A stretch of 56,977 bases of DNA from Flavobacterium sp. LC2016-13 (GTDB taxonomy: Bacteria; Bacteroidota; Bacteroidia; Flavobacteriales; Flavobacteriaceae), in assembly GCF_009707955.1 (NCBI RefSeq), contig NZ_WMDQ01000020.1, positions 1 to 56,977 of the forward strand. Direction: 5' to 3'. Made by a program: the position numbers and the translations under genes. Below, piece after piece: positions 42,748-52,176 of this stretch. Positions within the stretch are counted from its first letter, which is position 1, and every line of letters begins with the position of its first letter. The notes under the pieces were generated by a model, which was not told the DNA's origin, searched no databases, and saw only the letters and a program-made list of their open reading frames with translations.

Positions 42748-44721
42748 ATGAGCGCAGCGCATAAAAACTTACACAGTAAGTTGTCTATTGGAGGTTTATT
42801 AATCACACTAGGAATTATTTATGGAGATATTGGTACTTCTCCATTATATGTAATGAAAGCTATACTTGGCGATCATCCTATAAATGCCGACATCGTATTA
42901 GGAGGTATTTCATGTGTCTTCTGGACATTGACTTTACAAACCACTATTAAATATGTTCTTATTACCTTAAGTGCTGATAATCATGGTGAAGGTGGGATTT
43001 TTGCCCTTTATGCTTTAGTCAAAAAAACAAAGATACAGTGGCTTATAGTACCCGCCATTATTGGAGGTAGTGCATTACTTGCCGATGGAATTATAACGCC
43101 ACCCATTTCGATTTCATCTGCTGTTGAAGGAATCAGGGCTTTCTATCCTCAAATGCAAACGAGTACGATTATATCGATTGTAATAGGAATTCTATTTGTT
43201 TTATTTACCATTCAACAATTTGGAACCAAGCTAGTTGGTAAATTTTTTGCTCCAATGATGCTTATTTGGTTTGCAATGTTGGGAACTTTGGGAGTAATTC
43301 AGATTTCGCAATTTCCGGAAGTTATAAAAGCTATAAACCCTTATTATGCTTATCATTTATTAAGAATACATCCTGACGGTTTTTTTGTTTTAGGATTTGT
43401 ATTTTTATGTACTACAGGTGCTGAAGCTTTGTACTCTGATATGGGTCACTGCGGAAGAAAAAACATCAGAATCAGCTGGATTTTTGTAAAAACAACTTTG
43501 GTTTTAAATTATTTTGGCCAGGCTGCTTTTTTAATTCACCATCAAGGTAAAACATTACAGGATTTAGGAGGAGAAAATGGAAATCCGTTTTATCTGATTA
43601 TGCCGCATTGGTTTTTACCATTCGGAATTGTTGTAGCAACTTTAGCTGCGGTAATCGCTTCTCAGGCGCTTATTAGTGGTTCGTTTACATTAATAAACGA
43701 AGCAATGCGTTTGAATTTCTGGCCGAAAGTAAAAATTAAATATCCTACTGAAGTAAAAGGACAATTATATATTCCATCAATAAACTGGTTATTGTTTTTT
43801 GGTTGTGTGGGTATTGTTTTGCATTTTGAAAAATCAGGAAATATGGAACATGCATATGGTCTTGCGATTATTTTATGCATGATTATGACGACTATATTAT
43901 TGAATTATTACTTAATCATGAAACGTGTAAAACTGTATTTCATGGTTCCGTTAATTACAACATATTTATTGATTGAATTCAGTTTCCTTTTTGCAAACAT
44001 CACCAAATTTGCCGAAGGTGGTTATGTAACTTTAATCATTGCAACGATCCTTATTTCTATCATGACGATTTGGTATCTTGCTAAGAAAATTAATAAAAAC
44101 TACACCAAAATCATTAAAATTGATGATTATAAAAAGGTGTTAATGGAGTTAAGCGAAGATTTATCGATACCAAAATATGCAACGCATTTAGTTTATATGA
44201 CCAATGCGAATCGTGTAGACGAATTAGAGCAAAAAGTAATGTATTCGATCTTGCAAAAGCGCCCGAAAAGAGCTGATATCTATTGGTTTGTACACGTTAA
44301 CATTTTAACAGAGCCTTATAAAACACAATATAAAGTTACTGAAATCGCAAAAGACGACATTTACAGAATCGATTTTAATTTAGGTTTTAGAGAACCTACA
44401 AAAATCAATTTAATGTTTAGAGAAGTAATTCGTGATATGGTAAAACGTGGCGAAGTTGATATTACCAGCCGTTACGAATCATTAAATAAAAACAATATTA
44501 TTGGTGACTTTAAATTTGTTTTGTCTGAGAAATTTTTATCAAACGACAATGATTTAAGATGGCACGAAAATATTATCATGAACTCTTATTTCTTCATTAA
44601 GAAACTGAGTTTATCTGAAGAAAGAGCTTTTGGTTTAGACAGCAGTTCTGTAAAAATAGAGAAATTCCCAATGGTGCTTCATGCTCCGGAAAATATTGGA
44701 TTAACGCGAATTATCAAATAA
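42748..44721 (+). CDS. kup: KUP/Trk-type low-affinity potassium transporter
   Basis: The ATG at 42748 (MSAAHKNLHSKLSIGGLLITLG) gives 657 residues; upstream in-frame codons have no family similarity. KUP landmarks are YGDIGTSPLYV, GEGGIFALYALVKK, LADGIITPPISISSAVEG and TGAEALYSDMGHCGRKNI. About 12 membrane helices are followed by a cytosolic C-terminus. It imports K+ with protons. Single gene with its own terminator. Confidence 0.95.
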   Translation: MSAAHKNLHSKLSIGGLLITLGIIYGDIGTSPLYVMKAILGDHPINADIVLGGISCVFWTLTLQTTIKYVLITLSADNHGEGGIFALYALVKKTKIQWLIVPAIIGGSALLADGIITPPISISSAVEGIRAFYPQMQTSTIISIVIGILFVLFTIQQFGTKLVGKFFAPMMLIWFAMLGTLGVIQISQFPEVIKAINPYYAYHLLRIHPDGFFVLGFVFLCTTGAEALYSDMGHCGRKNIRISWIFVKTTLVLNYFGQAAFLIHHQGKTLQDLGGENGNPFYLIMPHWFLPFGIVVATLAAVIASQALISGSFTLINEAMRLNFWPKVKIKYPTEVKGQLYIPSINWLLFFGCVGIVLHFEKSGNMEHAYGLAIILCMIMTTILLNYYLIMKRVKLYFMVPLITTYLLIEFSFLFANITKFAEGGYVTLIIATILISIMTIWYLAKKINKNYTKIIKIDDYKKVLMELSEDLSIPKYATHLVYMTNANRVDELEQKVMYSILQKRPKRADIYWFVHVNILTEPYKTQYKVTEIAKDDIYRIDFNLGFREPTKINLMFREVIRDMVKRGEVDITSRYESLNKNNIIGDFKFVLSEKFLSNDNDLRWHENIIMNSYFFIKKLSLSEERAFGLDSSSVKIEKFPMVLHAPENIGLTRIIK

Positions 44722-44744
44722 ATCGCATTTCAACATCAATTCAA

Positions 44745-44774
44745 AAACACTCTTTTATACGTATTAGAGTGTTT
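44745..44774 (+). terminator. Terminator after kup
   Basis: AAACACTCT (44745-44753) pairs with AGAGTGTTT (44766-44774), followed by T residues. Confidence 0.8.
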
Positions 44775-44866
44775 TTTTTCTTTTAAATGAAAGTCAAAAT
44801 AACAATCAAAATTAAAAATTTAACTTTCAATCAATTAATAGTACCTTTGCAAATCAAATATTTAAA

Positions 44867-46096
44867 ATGAGATTACACAGAAATTTAGTTTATACTACCA
44901 TCGATTCTTTGAATGCAATTTTCAATGAAGGAGAATATGCAGACAAAGTGGTAGCTAGAGCCTTAAAAAAAGACAAACGTTGGGGAAGTTCTGACAGGAA
45001 GTTTGTTGCTGAAACGATATACGAAATTGTTCGTTGGAAACGATTATATGCAGAAATTGCCGAAGTTAAAGAACCTTTTGACAGAGATAATTTATGGAGG
45101 ATGTTTGCAGTTTGGGCTGTTTTAAGAGGATATCCAATTCCGGATTGGAGACAATTGGAAGGAACTCCGGAAAGAAAAATAAAAGGTCGTTTTGACGAGC
45201 TTTCAAAAATCAGAGCTCTAAAAGAATCTATTCCGGATTGGATGGATGAATTGGGCGTAAAAGAATTAGGAGAAAAAGTTTGGTCTACAGAAATTGCAGC
45301 CCAAAACCAACCTGCTAAAGTTATTTTAAGAACAAATACGCTTAAAGGAACTAAAGAAAACCTGAGAAACACGTTGATGGATTTGAATATTGAAACAGAA
45401 TATTTAAAAGATCAACCGGAAGCTTTAGTTTTAAAAGAAAGAGCAAATGTGTTTTTGACAGATGCTTTTAAACAAGGACTTTTTGAGGTTCAGGATGCTA
45501 ACTCGCAATTGGTTGCAGGTTTTCTTGATGTAAAACCTGGAATGCGTGTTGTAGATACTTGCGCCGGAGCTGGTGGAAAAACATTGCATATTGCCTCTTT
45601 AATGGAAAATAAAGGACAATTGATTGCAATGGATTTATACGAAAGCAAATTGAAACAATTAAAATTAAGAGCAAAAAGAAATGGCGCTTTTAATATCGAA
45701 TATCGTATTATTGACACTACAAAAGTGATCAAAAAATTACACGAAAGAGCAGACAGAGTTTTAATTGATGCACCTTGTAGCGGTTTAGGAGTTTTGAAAA
45801 GAAATCCTGATGCTAAATGGAAATTACAACCTGAGTTTATTGATAATATCCGTAAAGTTCAGGCTGAAGTTTTAGAAAGTTATTCTAAAATTGTAAAACC
45901 AGGAGGAAAATTAGTTTACGCAACATGTTCTGTTTTACCATCTGAAAATCAGGAACAAGTAGAAAAGTTCTTAAAAACAGAAATCGGAAAGCAATTTACT
46001 TTTGTAAAAGATCGTAAAATTCTGGCTTCAGAATCTGGTTTCGACGGATTTTATATGGCATTGCTTGAGCGTAAAAATGCTGTAGTTACAGAATAA
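44867..46096 (+). CDS. RsmB/NOP-type rRNA m5C methyltransferase
   Basis: A protein of 409 residues. An N-terminal NusB-like helical part precedes the methyltransferase fold. SAM-binding is VVDTCAGAGGKTLHIASLM. Catalytic Cys motifs are DAPCSGLGVLKRNPDAKWK and YATCSVLPSENQEQV, as in NOL1/NOP2/Sun enzymes. The closest characterised relative is RsmB, which makes m5C967 in 16S rRNA. The exact target base cannot be read here. Confidence 0.92.
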   Translation: MRLHRNLVYTTIDSLNAIFNEGEYADKVVARALKKDKRWGSSDRKFVAETIYEIVRWKRLYAEIAEVKEPFDRDNLWRMFAVWAVLRGYPIPDWRQLEGTPERKIKGRFDELSKIRALKESIPDWMDELGVKELGEKVWSTEIAAQNQPAKVILRTNTLKGTKENLRNTLMDLNIETEYLKDQPEALVLKERANVFLTDAFKQGLFEVQDANSQLVAGFLDVKPGMRVVDTCAGAGGKTLHIASLMENKGQLIAMDLYESKLKQLKLRAKRNGAFNIEYRIIDTTKVIKKLHERADRVLIDAPCSGLGVLKRNPDAKWKLQPEFIDNIRKVQAEVLESYSKIVKPGGKLVYATCSVLPSENQEQVEKFLKTEIGKQFTFVKDRKILASESGFDGFYMALLERKNAVVTE

Positions 46097-46120
46097 TTAC
46101 TACTATCAGATAAAAAATAA

Positions 46121-46151
46121 AAAAGCCTTTAGAAATAATCTAAAGGCTTTT
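46121..46151. terminator. Bidirectional terminator
   Basis: AAAAGCCTTTAGA (46121-46133) pairs with TCTAAAGGCTTTT (46139-46151). It separates the rRNA methyltransferase and the convergent GG-leader peptide gene. Confidence 0.88.
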
Positions 46152-46158
46152 TTATTTA

Positions 46159-46350
46159 CTAAGATGGACACATATCTGGAGAAATCAAGCAATATGTAGG
46201 CACATTTTCACAAGTGAGTACTTGACTCAGCGGCTTGGCACATCGTACTTCATATCCATTTAAATAATAGATGTAATCGCCTCCTTTAATTTGTTTTAAT
46301 TCATTTTTGGTTAATTTTTGAACCTTTGATAAATTTAGGATAAATTTCAT
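46159..46350 (-). CDS. Double-glycine leader peptide, bacteriocin-like
   Basis: A peptide of 63 residues. MKFILNLSKVQKLTKNELKQIKGG is a typical GG-type leader (LTKNELKQIKGG), cut after Gly24 by C39-peptidase ABC exporters. The 39-residue core carries four Cys (37, 47, 54, 61), suggesting two disulfides or another modification. No exporter, modifying enzyme or immunity gene is next to it; menE is upstream and a terminator downstream. A bacteriocin or signalling peptide exported by a distant machine is the likely reading. Confidence 0.72.
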   Translation of the reverse strand: MKFILNLSKVQKLTKNELKQIKGGDYIYYLNGYEVRCAKPLSQVLTCENVPTYCLISPDMCPS

Positions 46351-46414
46351 AATTACGATTTTTAAGGTTAATACCCCTTAAATGTAGTTAATTTTTCCTA
46401 CTTTAAATAAAAAA

Positions 46415-47455
46415 CTATCCCAAACTAGGCTTACGCAACAACTTCCCGTTTTCATTCTCTTTAAATTTCGGTATAAAAACAATCTCTTTTGGTTTTTCGT
46501 ATTTGTCTAAAACATCAAAAAAATTAGGTGCAAAATCTTGTTTTTCGCCTTCAATAACCAAAATCAATTTTTCGCCTAATACAGAATCAGGGATTCCTGT
46601 TACAAAAAATCTAGCATTAATTTTTCCAATCAACTTTGCTTCTATTTGTTCCGGAATTAATTTTACGCCACCACTATTAATGACATTATCAATTCTTCCC
46701 AAAAATATAAATTGATTTTCTCTTATTATATCTACCAAATCATTAGTAACAATAGGTTCTTCAGAAATAGAAGGAACCGTAATTACCAAACATCCACGAT
46801 CATCCAAAGCTATTTTAACATTTGGTAAAACCGTAAAAACAGACTCTCCTACTCTTTTCGCAGCAATATGCGTAATGGTTTCGGTCATTCCGTAAGTTTC
46901 GTAAACTTCTGTTTTTAATGGTAAAACTTTTTCTTCAAGAGCGCTATCCATTTTTGCACCGCCCACAATTAGTTTTTTTACATTTTTTAATTCCTCAATC
47001 GAGTTTTGAACTTGTAAAGGCACCATCGCAACAAAATCGTATTGCATTCTATTTAAAGCCAAAGGCTGTGTGCTTGGTTCTACAATATCTAAATCTAGTC
47101 CTAAAATTAAACTGCGGACCAACATCATTTTGCCGGCAATAAATTTTACAGGTAAACATAATAAAGCTTTGTCACGAGGTTCTAATTTAAAGAAATCTCC
47201 CGTTGCCAATGCTGACTGAATCATAGCTTGTTTTTGCAGTTTTACTACTTTAGGAAGTCCGGTAGTTCCTGACGTTTTCATCTCGATATAATCTTTATTA
47301 TCGAACCAATCCATCAAAAACTCACCAATCGCCTGTTCGTTTCCGTCACCTTCTTTTACGTAATCATAAGCTACGCCTCTAAGCTCTTCTGCAGTTAAAT
47401 GATATCCATTTATTTTAAAATGATTATGAACATTTTTATGTGTTAACTCTAACAT
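46415..47455 (-). CDS. menE: o-Succinylbenzoate-CoA ligase
   Basis: From the ATG at 47455 (MLELTHKNVHNHFKING), 346 residues, the short form common in Bacteroidota. AMP-binding motifs are MKTSGTTGLPKVVKLQK, ETYGMTETITHIA, and GRIDNVINSGGVKLIPEQIE. It activates o-succinylbenzoate with CoA in menaquinone synthesis. It begins 8 nt after the CPBP protease gene, so the two share a transcript. No other men gene is in the window. Confidence 0.85.
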   Translation of the reverse strand: MLELTHKNVHNHFKINGYHLTAEELRGVAYDYVKEGDGNEQAIGEFLMDWFDNKDYIEMKTSGTTGLPKVVKLQKQAMIQSALATGDFFKLEPRDKALLCLPVKFIAGKMMLVRSLILGLDLDIVEPSTQPLALNRMQYDFVAMVPLQVQNSIEELKNVKKLIVGGAKMDSALEEKVLPLKTEVYETYGMTETITHIAAKRVGESVFTVLPNVKIALDDRGCLVITVPSISEEPIVTNDLVDIIRENQFIFLGRIDNVINSGGVKLIPEQIEAKLIGKINARFFVTGIPDSVLGEKLILVIEGEKQDFAPNFFDVLDKYEKPKEIVFIPKFKENENGKLLRKPSLG

Positions 47456-47462
47456 ATCCAAT

Positions 47463-48395
47463 TTAATTTAATGGTTTTACAGTATTAATTTTTCCCGTTA
47501 ATTTCTCTTTCCAATTCGTCCAATTGTATTTTTTAGTAAAAATAAAAAGCAAAATAGGATAAATTACCACGACAGGTAAAATGACATCTAAACCCGCTGA
47601 AGGTTCAGACATATCTTTAAAAACAGAATGAGTTTGAAAAACCGACCAATCTGAGGTCACTAACAAAGCTCCGACCAAATTATTAGCGGCATGAAAACCT
47701 AATGACAATTCAATTCCTTCATCCATAAGCGCGATAACACCCAGAAAAAAACCTGTTCCGATATAATAAATCATAATGATGTAGCCCATTTTAGCCACCT
47801 CAGGATTAAAAATATGCATAGATCCAAAAATGAGCGAAGTCATCATAAGCGGAAACCATCTATTATGCGCTAAATTGGCAAATCCCTGCATTAAATATCC
47901 CCTAAAAACATATTCTTCTGTACTTGTTTGTATTGGTATTAAAATCGACCCTAAAACAGTTAAAATCAAAAATGGAACTAATTTAAAATTCCACACAAAA
48001 TTTTCAGGAGATCTCAAATAAATCACAAAAAAGCTTACAACCGAAAAGGCAGACCATAAAAGAAATGAAAAGAAAACACGGTTCCAATCTATTTTTTTTC
48101 GGGATGTTGTGATGGATAAAAACGTTTGATTGTGCAGATATTTCACTACAAAATAAACGCCGGCAAGAGCAAAAGCAAAAGATATCATCACCAAAAACAA
48201 AGTCATATTAGGCTCAAACATTTTCATCACGGAAGCATTATCAGTAGGAAAGGCTTTTTTACTTATAAAACTTTTATAGAGAACTGCAACAGAAAAAGGA
48301 ATTTGACCAATAAACGATGCTATAATTATGATGACTGATCCAATAAGGTATTTCCAAAATTTATTTTCGGGTTTAATTCCTTGTTCTAAAAACAT
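47463..48395 (-). CDS. CPBP family intramembrane metalloprotease
   Basis: A protein of 310 residues with about eight membrane helices. The Abi/CAAX-protease motifs are EEYVFRGYLMQGF (Glu-Glu and Arg), FGSMHIFN (His) and HAANN. In bacteria the family includes immunity proteins for GG-type bacteriocins and proteases of unknown substrate. A GG-leader peptide is encoded two genes downstream on the same strand, which makes an immunity role conceivable but unproven. Confidence 0.88.
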   Translation of the reverse strand: MFLEQGIKPENKFWKYLIGSVIIIIASFIGQIPFSVAVLYKSFISKKAFPTDNASVMKMFEPNMTLFLVMISFAFALAGVYFVVKYLHNQTFLSITTSRKKIDWNRVFFSFLLWSAFSVVSFFVIYLRSPENFVWNFKLVPFLILTVLGSILIPIQTSTEEYVFRGYLMQGFANLAHNRWFPLMMTSLIFGSMHIFNPEVAKMGYIIMIYYIGTGFFLGVIALMDEGIELSLGFHAANNLVGALLVTSDWSVFQTHSVFKDMSEPSAGLDVILPVVVIYPILLFIFTKKYNWTNWKEKLTGKINTVKPLN

Positions 48396-48551
48396 ATGCT
48401 AAAAATTTAAAAAATGAGAAATAATATCTTTAAAGTTAGAATTTATTTTCTTTTAAAAAGATATATGATTAATAAGTAAATCTTATTTTTGGTCTTGCTA
48501 AAATACCTATTTTTTACTTTAACTGCCTTATAAGACATTAAAAATAACAAA

Positions 48552-48896
48552 ATGATACAAATTTACCATAATCCACGTTGCGGAAAATCAAGAAATTGCC
48601 TCGCTTTTCTTGATCAATCTAATCAGGAATACGAAATTATTTCATACTTAACAGAGACACCATCTTTTGAGGAATTAAAAGCTTTACTTCTAAAATTAGA
48701 TTTACAACCAATTGAATTAGTCCGAACTAAAGAGAAAATTTGGATTGAAAATTTCAAAGGAAAAACACTCAGTGATGACGAAATCGTAAAAGCTATGGTT
48801 GAAAACCCAATTCTAATAGAACGCCCAATTGTTACAAAAGACGGAAAAGCAATTATAGGCAGAGATTTAGATCGTGTCGCTTCTTTTTTAGACTGA
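48552..48896 (+). CDS. ArsC/Spx-family thioredoxin-like protein
   Basis: A protein of 114 residues. It begins MIQIYHNPRCGKSRNCLAFLDQ, with the ArsC active Cys10 in NPRCGKSR. The later RPIV (IERPIVTKDGKAIIGR) is the arsenate-binding Arg region. This matches glutaredoxin-dependent arsenate reductases in length and motif. No other ars gene is near, so a housekeeping thiol role of the wider ArsC/YfgD family is an alternative. Confidence 0.85.
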   Translation: MIQIYHNPRCGKSRNCLAFLDQSNQEYEIISYLTETPSFEELKALLLKLDLQPIELVRTKEKIWIENFKGKTLSDDEIVKAMVENPILIERPIVTKDGKAIIGRDLDRVASFLD

Positions 48897-48990
48897 TTAT
48901 AAAGAAACAGATTAACATTTTTTTGTGATTTCTCTCATTAAACCAAAGGCTACATTTGTGGTCTAAAAGGAAAAGAAACCAGAAAAAACA

Positions 48991-51453
48991 ATGAAAAAAA
49001 TCAAATTTGCTGTATTACTTGTATTGCTTTTTACAAGTTTTTACAACTATGCACAACAAGCACCTGCTGGTAACAAAGTAAAAGTCACTGGAAAAGTTTT
49101 CGAAAAAGTAAGCAAGCAACCTCTTGAATATGCTACCATTTCGATTACAGCACCAAATGACACCAAAGTTATCGCCGGTGGAATAACAAACCCTAAAGGA
49201 GAATTTGAAGTTGCCGTAGCTCCCGGAACTTACGATATAAAAATTGAGTTTATTTCGTTTAAACCAACAGAAATAAAACAAAAAAGCATTCAGGATAATA
49301 CCGATTTAGGTGCTATAAACCTATCTGAAGATGCAGCACAATTAAACGAAGTTGTTGTTCGTGCTGAAAAATCGACAGTCGAAATAAAACTGGACAAAAA
49401 AGTATACAATGTTGGTCAGGATATGATGGTAAAAGGCGGAACTGTAAGTGATGTTCTGGACAATGTACCATCGGTTTCTGTTGACAGTGAAGGAAATGTT
49501 AGTTTAAGAGGAAGTGATAATATCCGAATTTTAATTGACGGAAGACCTTCAAACGCTATTAATGTTGCCGAAGCTTTACGCCAGCTTCCTGCTGATGCCA
49601 TTGATAAAGTAGAAGTTATTACAAATCCATCTGCACGTTATGATGCAGAAGGTGGTTCAGGTTTGATTAATATTATTCTGAAAAAAGGTAAAAACCAAGG
49701 TCTTAACGGAACTTTTATTGCTTCAACAGGTCTTCCTGAAACATACGGATTAAGCGCCAATTTGAATTATAAAACTGAAAAGTTAAACTACTTTACAACT
49801 GCAGGTTATAATTACCGAACTAACGAAGGTGGTGGGCAAACCAATACTGAATATTTAAATGCTGACGGAACTCCAAAAAGTTATTTGGATGAAGATCGTG
49901 ATACCAAAAGAACTTCAGAAGGATTTAATGGAAGAGGCGGTGTAGAATGGACGATAACGCCAACTACTTTTTGGACGAACGCTATTAATTACCAAAAAAA
50001 TTCAGGTGACACCAGAGATTTAATCAATTATAATAATTTTGATGCTGCCCACGCTTTTACAGGAACTTCTTTCCGATTAAACAATGGAGATACCGGAAGT
50101 GAAAATGTAGAATATACTTCAAATTTAATCAAAAACTTCAACGATAAAGGTCATAAACTTACGGCTGATTTATCTATTTCAAGAAATACAGATGACAGTA
50201 ATAGTATTATTACAGCATCTCCAAATTTCAATACAACATTAAACAATCAGGTTCAAAAACAAGTTTTATTACAAGCCGATTATGTTTTGCCATTAGGCAA
50301 ATCAAGTCAGTTTGAAGCCGGATATAAAGGTAGTTTTGGAGACTTAAATAATAAATACTTCGTAACTGATGATCAGGGTTTACAAGATCCAAACTTATCA
50401 AATACTTTAGAATACAAAGAAAACATCAACGCGATCTATACACAGTATGGTTTTAAAGTAAATAAGTTTTCTTATTTATTTGGCCTGCGTTGGGAAGACA
50501 CTAATATTCAGGTAAATTTATTAGACACAAACAACTTCAATACTAAAAAGTATAACAATTTGTTTCCAAGTGCTTTTATTAGTTATGAAATTTCAGATCA
50601 AAGCAATTTCACAGCCAGTTACAGTAAACGTTTAACAAGACCAAGAGGACGTTTCATGAATCCGGCAGTTAACTATTCTAGTAATGTAAATATCTTTCAG
50701 GGAAATCCTGATTTAGATCCATCATTAACTGATAAATATGATATTGGATATATTAAACGTTGGGACAAAGTAACTTTTACTACTTCGGCTTATTTTGAAG
50801 ATACTAAAGATGTTTTTAGCTTTGTTAGAACTCCAAACGGTCAGGAAGTAAACGGAATTCCGGTTATTTTAAGCAGACCTATTAACTTAGGAAAAGAACA
50901 AAAATATGGTTTCGAATTTACTTTAAACTATACGCCGTTTAAATGGTGGAGATTAAACAGTAACTTCAATCTTTATAATGTAAAAACAACAGGAAAAAAC
51001 ACTTACACCGATACAAATGATAATCTAGTAGTTCAAAACCTGGATAATCAAGCCAATACATGGTTCGCCAGAGCTAGTTCTAAAGTAACTTTACCATACA
51101 AAATAGACTGGCAATTAAGCGGAACTTATAATGGTGAACAAAAAACGGCGCAAGGTAAAAACTTAGATCAGTTCTCAATGAATACTTCTTTAAGTAAAGA
51201 TGTAATGAAAGATAAAGGTACAATTGCTTTTAATATTAGTGATATCTTCAACTCAAGAATCATGAGATCATACACTTATCTTCAAAACGCTACAACACTT
51301 GAAAGCCAGACATCTTATGGTGAAATGCAATTTCGTAAACGTCAGTTCAATTTATCATTTACATATCGCTTTAATAAAGCTAAAAGCGAAAGAGAGAAAA
51401 CGCCTAAAAATGACGGAAACGGTAATGATGGCGGAGGAGATTTTCCTGGATAA
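48991..51453 (+). CDS. TonB-dependent receptor-like outer-membrane beta-barrel protein
   Basis: A protein of 820 residues with signal peptide MKKIKFAVLLVLLFTSFYNYAQQ. Residues about 30-115 are a carboxypeptidase-regulatory-like domain (KVFEKVSKQPLEYATISI; GEFEVAVAPGTYDIKIEFISF). Residues about 125-215 form a plug (VSDVLDNVPSVSVDSEGNVSLRGSDNIRILIDGRPS; YDAEGGSGLINIILKKG). The rest is the OMP_b-brl_3 barrel with a Gly/Asn tail. No SusD-like partner is adjacent, so it is not a classic PUL. Its cargo is unknown. Confidence 0.9.
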   Translation: MKKIKFAVLLVLLFTSFYNYAQQAPAGNKVKVTGKVFEKVSKQPLEYATISITAPNDTKVIAGGITNPKGEFEVAVAPGTYDIKIEFISFKPTEIKQKSIQDNTDLGAINLSEDAAQLNEVVVRAEKSTVEIKLDKKVYNVGQDMMVKGGTVSDVLDNVPSVSVDSEGNVSLRGSDNIRILIDGRPSNAINVAEALRQLPADAIDKVEVITNPSARYDAEGGSGLINIILKKGKNQGLNGTFIASTGLPETYGLSANLNYKTEKLNYFTTAGYNYRTNEGGGQTNTEYLNADGTPKSYLDEDRDTKRTSEGFNGRGGVEWTITPTTFWTNAINYQKNSGDTRDLINYNNFDAAHAFTGTSFRLNNGDTGSENVEYTSNLIKNFNDKGHKLTADLSISRNTDDSNSIITASPNFNTTLNNQVQKQVLLQADYVLPLGKSSQFEAGYKGSFGDLNNKYFVTDDQGLQDPNLSNTLEYKENINAIYTQYGFKVNKFSYLFGLRWEDTNIQVNLLDTNNFNTKKYNNLFPSAFISYEISDQSNFTASYSKRLTRPRGRFMNPAVNYSSNVNIFQGNPDLDPSLTDKYDIGYIKRWDKVTFTTSAYFEDTKDVFSFVRTPNGQEVNGIPVILSRPINLGKEQKYGFEFTLNYTPFKWWRLNSNFNLYNVKTTGKNTYTDTNDNLVVQNLDNQANTWFARASSKVTLPYKIDWQLSGTYNGEQKTAQGKNLDQFSMNTSLSKDVMKDKGTIAFNISDIFNSRIMRSYTYLQNATTLESQTSYGEMQFRKRQFNLSFTYRFNKAKSEREKTPKNDGNGNDGGGDFPG

Positions 51454-51556
51454 TATAGGTTAAAAATCAAATTTAAAATTCCAATTATAAGACTTTAAAA
51501 ATGAAGTTTTATAATTGGAATTTTTTATTGGAATTTGTTTTATGGCATAAAAAAAA

Positions 51557-51574
51557 GGACTCGCAAAACGGGTC
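51557..51574. terminator. Bidirectional terminator
   Basis: GGACtCG (51557-51563) pairs with CGgGTCC (51568-51574) with A and T runs outside. A second inverted repeat, AATTATAA/TTATAATT, lies at 51483-51516. Together they close the TonB receptor and the convergent small gene. Confidence 0.65.
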
Positions 51575-51599
51575 CTTTTTTTATGAAATCAATTTAAAA

Positions 51600-51770
51600 T
51601 TAAATTGATTGTTCTTGTCTTTTCTTTGCTCTTTTCTCTTTGAACATTTCCCAGCTAGCGCCCGTAACCCAAAAAGATACGAAACCAACTAAGAAAAACA
51701 TCAACCAAAACCCTATAGTTAGTATGGTCAAGAAAAGTAAAAAACCTAAGTACTGTGAAAATTCAAACAT
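51600..51770 (-). CDS. Small membrane protein
   Basis: From the ATG at 51770 (MFEFSQYLGFLLFLTILTIG), 56 residues. One long or two short membrane helices (FLLFLTILTIGFWLMFFLVGFVSFWV) end in a basic tail (EKRAKKRQEQSI). It resembles small uncharacterised flavobacterial membrane proteins. No partner is evident. Confidence 0.65.
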   Translation of the reverse strand: MFEFSQYLGFLLFLTILTIGFWLMFFLVGFVSFWVTGASWEMFKEKRAKKRQEQSI

Positions 51771-51949
51771 GTTTTCCGGAATTTTTGAATGTAATGACAA
51801 ATGTATGTTATATATTTTTCCTTAGCAATAAAAATCAAATCAATTTTCGTAAAATCACAATAATCCGTATATTTAAACTCATTTTAAATAAGGGATTTTT
51901 TTAATTATTATTTAAGTATCTAAATAAGAAGAATATGAGTATTTTCAGG

Positions 51950-52040
51950 AGCTATTTCCCGCTATCCGTTACAATCTTTTATGTCCGCCGAGGCAGGACA
52001 TAAAAGGATTTTCACTACTATCGGGGCTAAAAAACATTCA
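51950..52040 (-). repeat. Dispersed flavobacterial element, copy 2 (inverted)
   Basis: On the minus strand: CGATAG-N7-AATCCTTTT, hairpin ATGTCCTGCC/GGCGGACAT, AAAAGAT-N5-CGGATAGCGGG. The constant parts match the element at 10051-10150 while the hairpin differs. The remaining 51801-52176 gap is AT-rich with no gene. Confidence 0.6.
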
Positions 52041-52176
52041 TTTTCAAAAGAAATTTTAAACCTCAAAATAAAAAATCCGTTTTAATCAGCGTTTTTACGA
52101 AGTAAATCAGCGTCATCTGCGTTCCCTTTACCACAAACATAACTCAAATTACATATAACTCTATACAAACAACAAA

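Noticed and set aside
44890..45372. A 160-residue minus-strand frame inside the RsmB-like gene
   Set aside because: Antisense shadow of a gene with clear catalytic motifs on the plus strand.
48552..48896. Arsenic resistance operon
   Set aside because: Only an ArsC-like gene is present; no ArsR, ArsB or Acr3 homologue lies nearby.
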